In this document: piece after piece, positions 49,907-60,927 of the stretch
Layout: each line of letters begins with the position of its first letter
Position numbering within the stretch: the stretch's first letter is position 1
Origin: Actinomortierella ambigua
Lineage: Eukaryota; Mortierellomycota; Mortierellomycetes; Mortierellales; Mortierellaceae
Length of the DNA stretch: 64,000 nt
Direction: 5' to 3'
NCBI GenBank assembly: GCA_016098155.1
Contig: JAAAJB010000074.1
Span: 21,665-85,664 of the forward strand
Program-made: the position numbers and the translations under genes
Notes under the pieces: generated by a model
What the model was told of the DNA's origin: nothing
What the model saw: the letters and a program-made list of their open reading frames with translations, nothing else
Databases searched by the model: none

Positions 49907-51673
49907 TCAGCTCAGGAACATCTTGTTGTTCTCATAATACGTCAACATTGGGTTCTCACCCGAATAAGTGCGCGTCTTATCCAGGGCCGCATACCGCTCC
50001 AAAAACTCGCGCTGGGTCTGGACCTTGACCGACTTGTCCATACCGGCGGCTGGGCGGCAGACGAGCTGGTACATGTCCCGCAACAGCTCAAAGTTGGTCG
50101 GGAAGAAGATATCAAACATGCCCGGCATCACCATGTACGTCGAACACGGGACCATCGTCCCACTGTACCGCGTCTGCACCACCGGCGCATCCGTCCCCTC
50201 CATCGCCTCGGGCAACGTGTAGAAGTCCGACACAATCAACCGATGCCTTGGGAAATAATTCTTCAACGTCTCCAAAAACATCAACATCTTTGTTGGAATA
50301 AACTCCGGGCCCGTCATGTTGGGCGCAAACGGCAACTTGTTCCGCAGCTGTCGCAAGAACCGCCGCCCCAGGACCGGAGACCGGTAACCGGTCTGACGCC
50401 GCAAGTTTAGGTACCGTTGGATGACAGGGTCCGACACGGGCGTGTAAATCTCGGTATAGTCGCCTTCTTCGTCGATCGCGACCAAGCCCTGACGAGGCTC
50501 CTCTGTGACGGCATCGTACCGGATCAGGTCATGCGAAAAGTTATCCAGGACCTCCATCGCCACAAAGAAACAGTGGTCCGTGACGGGTTCGTCCCAGTCA
50601 AAGATACTCTTGTGGATGACCTCGACACATTGGTGACGCCGCCGAATGTCCCGCACTTCCTGACGCTCGCCCTGGCGCTGTGCCAGCTTTTTGGAAATCT
50701 CAATGATCCGGTACTGTGTCCGCTCGTAGACCGCTGGCTCGAATTGTTGGATATAGTCCAGAATGTTCATCATCAGCGTGCCGTTGCCGGCGCCCATCTC
50801 GTAGATGATCAGGTCCTTGTTTGGAAAGTCGTTCAGCTTGTACTCGATCACAATGTACTTTGCAATCGCGTAGCCATACCAAGGCTAATTTTTTTTAGAG
50901 AAAAAAGAAGCAGGAAGTATTGTGAGTCTCTTGCCGTTCAGTTGAAACAAATATACGAAAAAAAAAAAAATAAGCAGCCCTCATACCTTGAACAGCTCTG
51001 TCGGAGTATGCCACACCTGACGAGCGACCTCATCGCGGACGTCCATCTCATCCTCGACCTCACGGTACTTTTCAGCAATCAAGTCCAGGAACTGCAGATT
51101 GTCACGAATCTTTTCAAACTCGAAATCCGTCTCGGGCGAAAAGATCACCGCCTGCTTTGAGAAATACCCATACGACGGGTGGTACAACGAATCGTCCACG
51201 AAATCCCGCACCAACATCTTGCACCGCGTCGGCATCTCCTTGCTCCGCGCACTCTCCTTGGCTGTCAGCACCGGGTACGACGCCCGCTCCGCAATCTTGG
51301 ACGCCGAGTACCGAGGATCCTCAATCAGCTCCTGACGTCTTGCCGACGCATGGAAACGTGATACTGACTGATGATGATGATGCTGTGATAATGTTGCTGG
51401 TGATACCATGTGCTTTTTGTGACAGTGATAGTGGCGGTGGTGCGCCAAAGACGACGATCGACCTGCCGCCGATGACAGCCAGGGCAAGACGCGCTGCTGC
51501 TGCTGCTGTTGCTGCTGCTGCGCTGCTGACACGTGCGACGGCCTTGTCCGAGGCGACACGGACGATGGCGAATGATGCTGGCGGGTGGGTGCAGACGTGA
51601 AAACTCGATTCCTAAAGGACTGTGCCCATGATGCCCGAGCATGGGCCTGCAGTTGGCCAGACTGACGGAGCAT
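49907..51673 (-). CDS. NDUFAF7: Complex I assembly arginine methyltransferase NDUFAF7 (MidA family)
   Basis: Mitochondrial SAM-dependent methyltransferase that modifies an Arg on the NDUFS2 subunit and is needed for complex I assembly. Exons 50987-51673 and 49907-50884 give 554 residues. A long N-terminal extension rich in Arg, Ser, His and Gln (about 110 residues with a polyQ run) fits a mitochondrial presequence. The core shows MLVRDFVDDSLYHPSYGYFSKQAVIF, the SAM motif IIYEMGAGNGTLMMNIL, then MEVLDNFSHDLI and the conserved C-terminal blocks (VSDFYTLPEAM, YMVMPGMFDIFFPTNFELL). The start is the ATG in front of LRQSGQ; upstream frame has none. Presence implies a respiratory complex I in this organism. 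Confidence 0.93.
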
Positions 51674-51939
51674 GGTGGTGGTGGTGGAACAAGAGATGTA
51701 AGGCTTCACAAACTGTGATTCAGAAAGAGGGCCGGGAGAAGCCCCGCCCCGCCCCCCTCCACACTCTTGAGTGTGGCTGGAGAAAGAGAGCGACTCCCAA
51801 AAATGAAATCAACCCCTGTAACGCCACCAATTCTTGCTGTCACCACCTTCCCAAGATTGGAGGATTTCGCGTAGATACCTCCCATTTGTGGTCGTGACCA
51901 TAGGAGAATGCGATCTTTAATAGTACATGTATAACTCTA

Positions 51940-54228
51940 TTATTCATCAAAGTGAGATGGGTGTAAAGGTAATGATGATCTCGAGGAGGATGACCATCCT
52001 TCGTCACTGTGGCTACTGTGGCTGGAGATGACGGAGAGGAGAGGTCGCTGTAGTGGAGTGGCTGCGGGTGGACGTGGTGGGAGTGCAGGCGGACGTGGTG
52101 GTTGGGAGAGTGGTCTAGCGAGTGGAGGTAGTGGTAGTGGTTCAAGTGGTTGTGATCCTGGCGGCAATGGCGACTCTGTTTGTAGTGGTTGTGAGAACGG
52201 TGGTAATGGTAGTGGCTGAAGTGGCGGCGAGGCGACAACGTCAGGGAGTGTCAAAGGTGAACTGGATGGCGGTACATACTGCGGATTGTTTCTTGGTTCA
52301 AAGAAAGCCTCGTATTGCAGACTTGTGCTGCCGAGAACCGTCTGTGGATTGCGTCCTCCTGGGCCAGGTAGTGAAGATGGCTGAAAGGGGCTGCTATCCG
52401 TCCACAACAAGCTCAGACTGCTGTTGCTGGTCAGCGTCTCGCTCTGCAGCAAGAGACTCTGAGGGCTGCTAATAACGGGTGTCATCTGTATCGCGACTTT
52501 TCCGAATTCCATTTCGTCTTCGTCGGTTTGCTCCTGCTGCTGTTGCTGTTGCTCCTGCTCCTGCTCATGCTCCTGCTGCGGATGTCTTGCTCTTCCTCTT
52601 CCCCCTCTATGTTTGGACCGTGGATAGATCAATGCACGCCGCGAGCCACCTTTACGCCAGCCAGCACCGCTACTCCCTGAAACATCGGCTGCAGACTCGG
52701 TCTGTTGGTCTAGGCACCTGCGGTAGCGGCGTCGATGTCGAATCGCAAAAAAAAACGCCAGGGCGAGAACCACAATACCAGCCACAGAGCCTCCAATTAT
52801 TCCAGCAAGGTTGGTGCCTGCATTGGCGGGATTAGAAGTCTGTCCTCCATCTCCTCCTGTTCCTGGTCCACCAGAGCCATTTGTCGGTATCGGCGGTGCA
52901 GGAACAAGCCCTTGGCCTCCCCACGAGTTGGTGATGGTGTCGTATACATAAAAGTTGTTGGAGGCCGAGCCAAACTCGTCCCAGCCTCCGTAAAACACCA
53001 GCTGTGTGCCTAGACTTGTCGACGCTCGCTTCCGCAGGAAGGGTGGGACGTTGCCACTCACATTGACCAGCTGCAGCTCAGGGATGTCTGTACTACTGGG
53101 TTGTATGGTGTACAAGATGGTGACACCTGAACTAGCCTGAAAGAGCAGATTGGAAAAAAAGGGTGCGGGTGGGGACAGATAAGTTTATGCGGCGACTGTT
53201 TGGCATTTCAAAGCAAAGGAAAAAGAAAGAAAAACATAGAAAGATGCATGCCTGTGCACTGCCTTCCTTTTGGCTGCATGTTGTTACCTTGTCGACGATA
53301 TAGCCTTTTGGGCCCATCGTCACGGGAATAGCATCTTTCGTAAGCATGATGCCATTCATCTTGATCGCGGTTGGGCTGGAGAGCGTTTGGATGCTGTTGT
53401 CCGTCGCGCCATTGTTGACAGCGGCTCTGCTGGAGACGGTGTACGTCAACCCTCCACCCTTCTTGTCGAATATGGATAGATATCCTGTTGCTGGAAGCAG
53501 AGTCGTGCTGGCCATGAATGTGCCAATGGAGAGCAGCGGTGTTGTAGTCGGGACCATCGAGAGTTGAAAACTGGAAAGAGAGAGAGATTGTCAAGAAAAA
53601 ATAAACATGGTAACACCCTCCAAGTATGACAATAAAGTTTGAACGGGTTTGAGGTTTGTGCTTGTCTTTTCGTGCCAAAAACTCACCTGTACAACCCCCC
53701 TGATCCATCGTCCGCAACGGCAATGGCAAACCATGCAGATGCCCTTCCACCTTGTGCCTTGTTGTGAAAGCCAGTGTACCAAATGTATTTGCCCGACGCC
53801 CCCGTGTTGCTGTACAGTCCACCACCGATGAGCCAAGGACCGGGCACCGACTGTGTGGAGACAAACGTGCCATTGTTGGCGACTACTGCCATGACCAACG
53901 GTGGACCACTGACACCAGTGTGTGGATTGTCCTCCTCTGCAGCCGGCTCTACAGCTCCTGAAAACAGCGAGAGCATGATGGGTGCGCCATTGAACCGATA
54001 CGGATCCCCGTTAAAAATGTCACAGACCAAGGCCATGTCGCGTGCCCACAGCGTCGTGTTGGTCGACTGTGCGACTGGCTTTAGCGAGGGTGCTGCGACA
54101 TTTGCCAGGTTGACTTTATTTATCTCGAGCGTGCTGTTGTTGGTGACCCCAGCAAGGAAGACAACATTGGAGGCGGTGGTGTCGGGAACAATGCATGGGA
54201 ATTGGTATTGGGGTAAGGGGTCGCCCAT
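51940..54228 (-). CDS. Single-pass membrane protein, kelch-like ectodomain
   Basis: Surface protein of unknown function. Exons 53687-54228, 53288-53570 and 51940-53136 give 673 residues. The ectodomain (about residues 1-330) has beta-propeller-like repeats, a GG-containing blade (LVFYGGWDEF), several N-x-T sites and conserved aromatic blocks such as GKYIWYTGFHNK. A TM helix follows (LAGIIGGSVAGIVVLALAFFFAI) with a basic stop-transfer RHRRRYRR. The cytoplasmic tail is long, with Gln/Glu runs and proline-rich repeats (PPLQPLPLPPF, PPRPPALPPRPP) that could bind SH3 domains. The annotated start lacks a signal peptide, and no splice acceptor lies between the upstream stop and this ATG. The true N-terminus may therefore be missing or misassembled. 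Confidence 0.6.
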
Positions 54229-54899
54229 TGGATGGTGAATGAAATGGACATGGGTAAAATAAATGAAAAAGAAGAAAGAAGAAGAAAAAAAAGTCGGTGG
54301 AGAGAAAGAAAAAAAAAGGAGGGAGCAGGTGCGTGGCCAGGGTAAGAGAAGGGGGGGGGTCAAGCCAAGTCAGGAGAAGCTCTTTGTGGTGACAAGGAGG
54401 GGAGATGATGGCTGAGCAATGGGTGACATGGTAGTAAACTCTATCGAGGCACAGCCCGCCATTTTGAGACTTGCCACCGCGGCCAGAAAGCTTGTTGAAG
54501 GGGGAAGGGGTGACAGGAAGTCCGCAGCCACATCTCCCCCTCCCCTCTCTAAATCTAGCCCAATGACTAAGGCTATTGCGCTACCGAGAAAAAAGAGAAA
54601 AGAGAGATAACCCTGCAGGACCATGTGTCCACACAATGATGCGCAATGGGCTGCACACTATCCCAAAATAAGATCAACACCAAGGGCGAGGAAGGAGAGG
54701 GGCCTCGAGTTGGAGGCTGTATATTACAATCTGACAAATAGGAAGGAGGGCTAAAGTAGTGCTATAGATCAGGGAAAAAAATGACGATGAAATGCTTTGT
54801 GGATAAGAGAGAAAGAGAGAGAGAGCAGACGTCGACTCTATTCTTTCTCGTCGTCAGGGAAAAAAAGGGACGGCGGAGGGTGGTTGGATGTGGTTTCCT
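54229..54899. other. Intergenic between CE4 and membrane-protein genes
   Basis: Contains A/G-rich sequence and homopolymers (54290-54360). A minus-strand ORF around 54370-54624 begins MVLQGYLSFLFFLGSAIALVIG, signal-peptide-like. It might be a missing first exon of the membrane-protein gene, but I find no splice sites in phase. Confidence 0.4.
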
Positions 54900-56455
54900 T
54901 TACAACATCTGGACCAATCCAGCGGCAATCGAGGCCGCCAAACCAAGGGTAACCCAGGCACCATCGACACGGAGCGTACCAGCAGCACTGCCCTTGTCGC
55001 CCGAGCCAGTAGGCTTGGCACCTGGGGTGCCCGAGGCCGTCGGCTTGATAGCCGTATCTGTAAAGGTGCAGTTGGACGAAGTGCACAGACACTGGGCCGC
55101 CACAGGGTCCCACCACTCCATCGCACACGTCACGGGCACGGCCGTGCGTGCACCAGGCGTGCCGGCGACGACGACGCGTTCGGGGACTGGGTCCGCAGGC
55201 GAGGGGGCCGTCTTGGGGCAGCCATAGCAGGTGGACCATGGGCCCGCAGCAAAGTTGCAAACCTCGAGGACGCCTGTATCAATGGTGCCGCTCTTTGTGT
55301 CGTCGAGACCGTTGCAAATCTCCTTGCCGACCGCAGGACGAGTGCACTTCATGTAGTCTTGGTTGGCGAGCTCCGTGGCTGGAACGGGGTTCTTCATCCA
55401 CTGCAGCAACTGCTGGTTCGTCACAAACCAGACATCTTGGTTTTTCAGGATCTCGGTGAAGAAGCTGTTGTACGTGTCGTTCGAGGTGCCGACGTGGACC
55501 GGGTGCAGGTAGATGCCGAACGGCGCGCGGTTCTTGGTGTAGTGTTCGTTAAAGTTGTCGCGCAGCAGCTGGTTGAGCTTGGCCGTGTCTTTGATCTCGA
55601 GGTGGACATCCATGTTGTGCGCAATTGGCGGCGTGCTGTCGTCCATGATGGCGTGCATGGGGATCTCCCACATACCCGGCTGGACAACACCTGCTTGGCA
55701 GATGCCGTTCCAGCAATCGTTTGCCAGACCATTGTCCAGGGTGTACGGCCAGAACGCCGTCGTCGTGTCGGCCGTCGTCGATGAATCGTACTCGATCTTT
55801 TCCTGTCCAAGGATATCAAACGTGCCCTTGGTGTAGTTCAGGAACGGAGCACGGAAACCCGTCATCTTGGAGTAGGGGATACCTGAAAAGGCGTTGATTG
55901 CCTTGCGGTTACCCGCCACTTCGTCTGAAAGTACAATAAGAAGAAAAACAAACAAACAAACACGCACACGCATTTAGTATGCTGTTCTGTGCCAGGCATC
56001 CAAGGATGGCTTCCCCATGTGTGGATATCGACTGGAGAGAAAGACCATCGAATTAAGATTTACGTACCAACAGGTGGAGACCCAACATGGGTCATGGTGT
56101 GGTCGGCAACCTCATTACCGGCAGCGTACCACTGCTGAACGAGCGCATAGTCCGAGTACAGGGTCTGGACGAACCAGGTAGAGGGGATGGGGCATCCATT
56201 GGGGTTGCGGTGACTGGCCATCAGCGAAGATGTCACATCGACCAAGGTCTTTTGGACGGCATCGTCAAAAGTCAAGGTGACAAACTGTGGAGCCTTTTGA
56301 GGATCCATGCCCTTGGGCGGTGTGATCGACGGACAGACACAGGCGGGGTGTACGCACTTGGCAGGGTCGCAGGGTACTTGGGCATCAGCGCCTTGAAGGC
56401 CAGCCAAGAAGAGTGCAGACACAGCTGCAGCCATGGAGATTGTAATAAAACGCAT
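54900..56455 (-). CDS. Chitin deacetylase-like CE4 protein, GPI-anchored
   Basis: Secreted polysaccharide deacetylase, probably acting on wall chitin. Exons 56068-56455 and 54900-55924 give 470 residues. A signal peptide (ISMAAAVSALFLAGLQGADA) precedes Cys-rich CDPAKCVHPACVCPS. CE4 motifs: TFDDAV (catalytic and metal Asp), HTMTH (metal His pair), RAPF, and YLHPVHVG (last His). The final third has many Cys and ends with GSGDKGSAAG before a hydrophobic tail (LGLAASIAAGLVQML), consistent with a GPI signal. Motif 1 has AV in place of the usual GP after the Asp pair, as seen in fungal CDA-like proteins. Ligands are intact, so activity is plausible. Confidence 0.85.
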
Positions 56456-57906
56456 TGCTGAAGTGGTTGACGAGGGAGGAGAAAAGTAAAAAAAAGTCGA
56501 GGTGTGGTGAAACGATTTGTTAGATAGAGATGTGGATGTTGCAGAGGGAGTTGAACGCAAATCAAATGAAGTGACGATCAAAGGATGGTGCCTGGTTGCG
56601 TTTGCAAAGTAAAATAGGAAGTGGACGCAATGTGAGAGCAAAAGGCGAAGGAAAAAAAAAGGAAAAAAGAAAAAGAAAGCACACAGGATTGTGGAGCGCA
56701 TTAAAAAGGGAATGGGGATGCACCATGGCCAATGGCTCTTGGATACAGAAAGGCGAGGCTCATCCAGGTTAGAGCGAGTGAAGTGGGGTCCAAGTCCATC
56801 CACGTACCAACCAGGAGGGCAGATGATTGGGTCCCCCCCCCCCTTCGCTTCGCTTCCCATCCCTGTACTTCACTTCCCTGCCGGCCCCCTCCCTCCGCCT
56901 CAAGTTCAAGGGGAAACGAGGGAAGGGATGTTACTTGGGATAGCTATAGTTGTTTGCCACTTTTTTGTTTTTCATTCGGACTCTTTTCACTAGGTCTTTC
57001 ATATCTGTCTCTCACTCACTCACTCACACCGTGTTTGTGTATGTGTGTCTCCCTGTCCGCACGATTGTACGGATGAATGTTTGGAGAGAATCGGGTTTCT
57101 GTCCGTTTGAGCAAGGAAGAGTCGTTCAACGTGAGCGGCCCAAAAGGGACAGGAGGGGGAGAAGGGGCCATCCGATTCATTATTTGTCCCTTGACTCTGG
57201 AATGAGAGCGTGTCTGTCCAAAGGGGAGAGAGGAGGGGGGGAAAGGAGCTCAGGAGAAACCATTCTATGACTCTGTCGCAGTTGTACATCAAGCGTGCAT
57301 GTGTGTGTACTGAAAAAGGAGCCAAGTAGGAGGCAGGCCAACAAAGAGTGGTAAATCCACAATCCATGCAGCTGGAATGGAACAGCAAGCATCTGGCCTG
57401 GCCCACAAGGGGAGAAGTGAGCGAACGAGAGAGAGAGAGAAAGACGGAAAAGACGAGCATGCCCATATAGGAGGAGGAAGAGGAGAAGAAGATCATGATG
57501 AGAACGGTCTCCCCCTCTCCTCATCCCCCTTTCGGCGCCCTCTCCTTTGGGAATGACTGGATCTATGATCTCAGCCGAAAAACTGCCCACAAATAAAAGA
57601 ACTCCAAGGATTTCTAGTTCATCCCAGGGGAGCCACATGTGCGCGAAATGACGAAGGACCCAAATGCTCTCAACAGGGCTTATCCAACCTTTCCCGACGC
57701 GGAGGTAACTCGAAGAGCCTCAAGTGGCCTGTGTGTCGGGTACTGTTGACTGTGTCAGGGATGAAAAAGTGAGGTACGGTACAAAAGATGTCTCCTCGAT
57801 GCTGGCATACATACCTATTCGTGAGTGGAACACTGATCGCTGTGAAGAATGTAGAGGACAAGAGAGTGAAGACAGAGAGAAAGGGAGAGAGAGAAAGGCA
57901 GAGAGA

Positions 57907-57943
<37 letters not shown>

Positions 57944-58937
57944 AGAGAGAAGGATGGAGCAAAGAGGTGAGGAAGAGTGAAGGCGAAACTGAGGAAGAGG
58001 TTGTTGGGAAAAGGCCTCTTGTTATATACAAATGTGCTGGCCGGGGCGCTGTGGATACTCGTTTGAGATAAAATTAGGAGCAAATTAACGTTTTTCTTTT
58101 TTTTTTGTTTCCCCCCTCCTCCTCCTCCTTCCCTCACTCGGCTCCTACTCCTTTCCAACTCCATATTGTCGAGGATAGGGCATGGCAAAGTGGTTGTCCT
58201 TGAAAGACTGAAAGAAAAAAGAAAAAAGCCTTGAGGGTACCCACACCTGTCGTCGTTTCGCACGCTCTTCAGCTTCAGCTGCCATTTGCTTTACTGCTGT
58301 TGCTGCTGCTGTGTGTCCACACTTCCGTTGTTCTATTTTCTACCTTCTTGATGGAACACTGCAGAGGGCACAAGTTTGAACTTTGTCCTATTTCAAGAAC
58401 TTTTATTTTTTTTTTCCTTGACCACCCTCTCGCTAGCCAGCCCTCTTCTTGTCCCTCCCTACCCTGGAGAGAGAGAGAGAGACACGCGCCCATGCCAGGC
58501 GACCCTTTTTTTTGTGTGTGTATGTGTGTGTGTGTTTTGTATGGGTGTCTTCTAAAAAAAAACGCGCCGCCTTCCGCGGGGATTAGAAAGGACGAGGGGA
58601 GTGGGGCGAGTTGGACTCGAGAGAAAGCCTGCATGAGGTCGTGCGGCTCTCGGAACACACGGATGCGATATCCAGGTCGATCAAAGTTCAGGTACAATAC
58701 AACGTCCGCTCTAGCGTTTCTCACACGGCTGATTCAAATCATCAGATTGATGTTTTATGTGAAATAAGGAAAAATCATGTACACACAAGGCAGGCAGGCA
58801 TACGAGCCAGGCGTACAAAAAAAAAAAAGGAAAAAAGGAAAAGAAAAGGTGCATGACAGGTGGAGGAGAAATGGGTATGAGGCATGAACACAATCTTTTG
58901 TTTTGTCAGTTGGTTTTTTTCTTTTTTTTTTTTCTCT
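56456..58937. other. 2.5-kb intergenic region, low complexity
   Basis: The side next to the CE4 gene is purine-rich on +. (GA)n tracts lie at 57430-57445 and 57911-57940. A stretch near 58610-58720 is less repetitive and on the minus strand reads ADVVLYLNFDRPGYRIRVFR in one frame, but it has no clean splice context and no family match. No gene called. Confidence 0.5.
57911..57940. repeat. (GA)n microsatellite
   Basis: About 14 uninterrupted GA units. Confidence 0.9.
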
Positions 58938-60157
58938 CTAAAAGACGGTCATCAATGCAAAGCATCCGTAGAACAGGCCAACGGGATAAGCGACCAGGAA
59001 TCGCTGGTTGTTCATGCCCAGGACTGTTGTGAAGAATCCAGATGACGAATATGTACACCACACAATGGCCAGTATCGACAGGATGTAGCCTTGGCGATCA
59101 CTGCAACAAAAGGGGGAGAGAGGGGGGGGGCAGCAAGAGTAGTGGGATGAAACGGTTAGGTTCGATTCGTTCTTGTTGATCTGCACCACCATGCACTTCC
59201 TTACATCCCCATATGTGACTGAGAATCGATAAGCAAACAAATATAAACTACTTACTTGAGGCTGACAAGGGTACTGACACAGCTAAGCATGACCAACGGC
59301 AACATACAGTAGCCGAGAACACTGGCTGTCCGCGGAATGTCGACTCCCTGTGGCGACATGAGGTTGAGGATCAAATAGAGGACAGTGCAACCAACTACTG
59401 CCACACCGTAAATGTAACCAAAGTGATGCTTGCCCGACTAGATGAGAAAGAATAGAGTCGTATTGTCTGGTTAGATTCGTCCGTGTTTCCTAGCTCAAAG
59501 CTCAAACGAATGAATGAAGTAAAATAACAAACAACAACAAAAAAAAACAAATTCCTACCAGCAACAAAAAGCCGCCAAAGAGCAGACAGAACAAAAGTGG
59601 GCCAGCCAGATCAGTGTCGTCCATGATGTGCTTGTCGATGGGGCGAAGCGGGTTGAGCACTGTGAATGACTTTGTCTTGATGTGGCCAAAGTTGATGCCG
59701 AGCTCTAAAAACAGGGCCATGAGACCGCACAAGAAGAAGAAGAAGAAGAAGAGACAACAAGAAGAGTGGAGTGTAAACACAGTAAGTAGGGAGGAGCCTT
59801 GTTTGCATTGCATCGCAAAAAGAATCCTCTCTAGGGCGCGGTTTTACCTTCCAACAAGGGTTGATCGCCCTCCAGAGCGCCGGTTCCAAAGGCAGCAAGC
59901 CAGCTGATGGGCTGGGAATTCATGTGCGAGCCAGGTTGATGATATCCCGCATAGCCAAGCTCCTGAGCAGGCGACATTGTGGTGCCTGGGTGGTGGGCAG
60001 GCTGACGCAGAGTTGCACCATAGTGCCCTGACGATGGATCCGGGTACTCGCTCTGGTAGAACTGCAAGTTGTCCGAGTTTGGACTTTGCTGCTGCTGTTG
60101 TTGCTGGTGGTGCTGACCGTAGTACGAGCCGCTGCTTTGATCAAAAAGGACTGACAT
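58938..60157 (-). CDS. YIP1: Yip1-domain Golgi/ER protein (YIPF5 type)
   Basis: Five-helix membrane protein of ER-Golgi vesicles that binds Rab/Ypt GTPases and is needed for COPII budding. Exons 59848-60157, 59559-59704, 59256-59437 and 58938-59100 give 266 residues. The N-terminal cytosolic half is Gln/Ser/Tyr/Pro-rich with a polyQ run. Then come [40 protein letters not shown], the classic Yip1 block, and helices [49 protein letters not shown] and others, ending [20 protein letters not shown]. Length and topology match Yip1/YIPF5. Confidence 0.93.
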
Positions 60158-60927
60158 GGTTGAGTGGTGGTAGACTGGGTAGACTGGGTTGACTGGGTTG
60201 ACTGGTTCTAGTTACTACTCTTGCTGCTGCTGCTGCTGCTGCTGCTGCTGTATCTCCAAATAACGCGGGTATGGGGTGTTGTTCTGACTGGACAGGATGG
60301 ATGGCGCACAAGATGCAGAGTTGGTTTTCGAATGGAACTTGGACAGATGAAACAGGGTGAGAGAGAGGTGAGATGGATGAAGCGACCTCTTTGTCTTCTC
60401 CTTGCTCTTCAAGATGCTCCTGTTTTCTACGCGAGTTGTGCCACGTTGCAAGGACAAAATGATGATGCCAAGGGTCTGTCTGTCTGTCTGGATGCAATGA
60501 TGCTGCCTTTCTATCGGTTGGTATGAAAGTCGACACTCAGAAAGAAAAAAAGTCCTGCTTGGGTTGCTTTGGTTGATGTTGCTGGTTCGTCAAGGTTGGA
60601 TCAAAACAACGCGGCGAGTGGATGCAAAGAGGAAGAAGAGGGTGGGTGCAAAGTTCATTTCCTCGTGAAAGAGAAGCATCATGCGTTGGCTGGCTGTTGT
60701 GCAGCCAATAATATGAAATAATGTGTTTGTCAACTTCTTTTGGGGGGTCTGCGCTCTTGCGCTATTGCGCTCTCTCACTCTCTCACTCTCTTTTTTTTTT
60801 TCTTTACCCTGTTCTGCCCTGGTAACCCATTTATCCCTTCTTATTCTTTCTTCCTTCCTTCCTTCCTTCCTTCCTTCCTTCCTTCCTCGCTTTCCCTCTT
60901 CTTCTACTCCATACTCGCCATTCATCC
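60158..60927. promoter_or_regulatory. Divergent region YIP1/FAD synthase
   Basis: 770 bases holding a (CTG)n-like triplet run (60219-60250), a (TTCC)n tract (60850-60890) and CT-rich sequence in front of the FAD synthase start. No gene seen. Confidence 0.5.

Noticed and set aside
54888..55784. 298-residue + strand ORF
   Set aside because: Antisense of the CE4 deacetylase exon; no recognisable motif.
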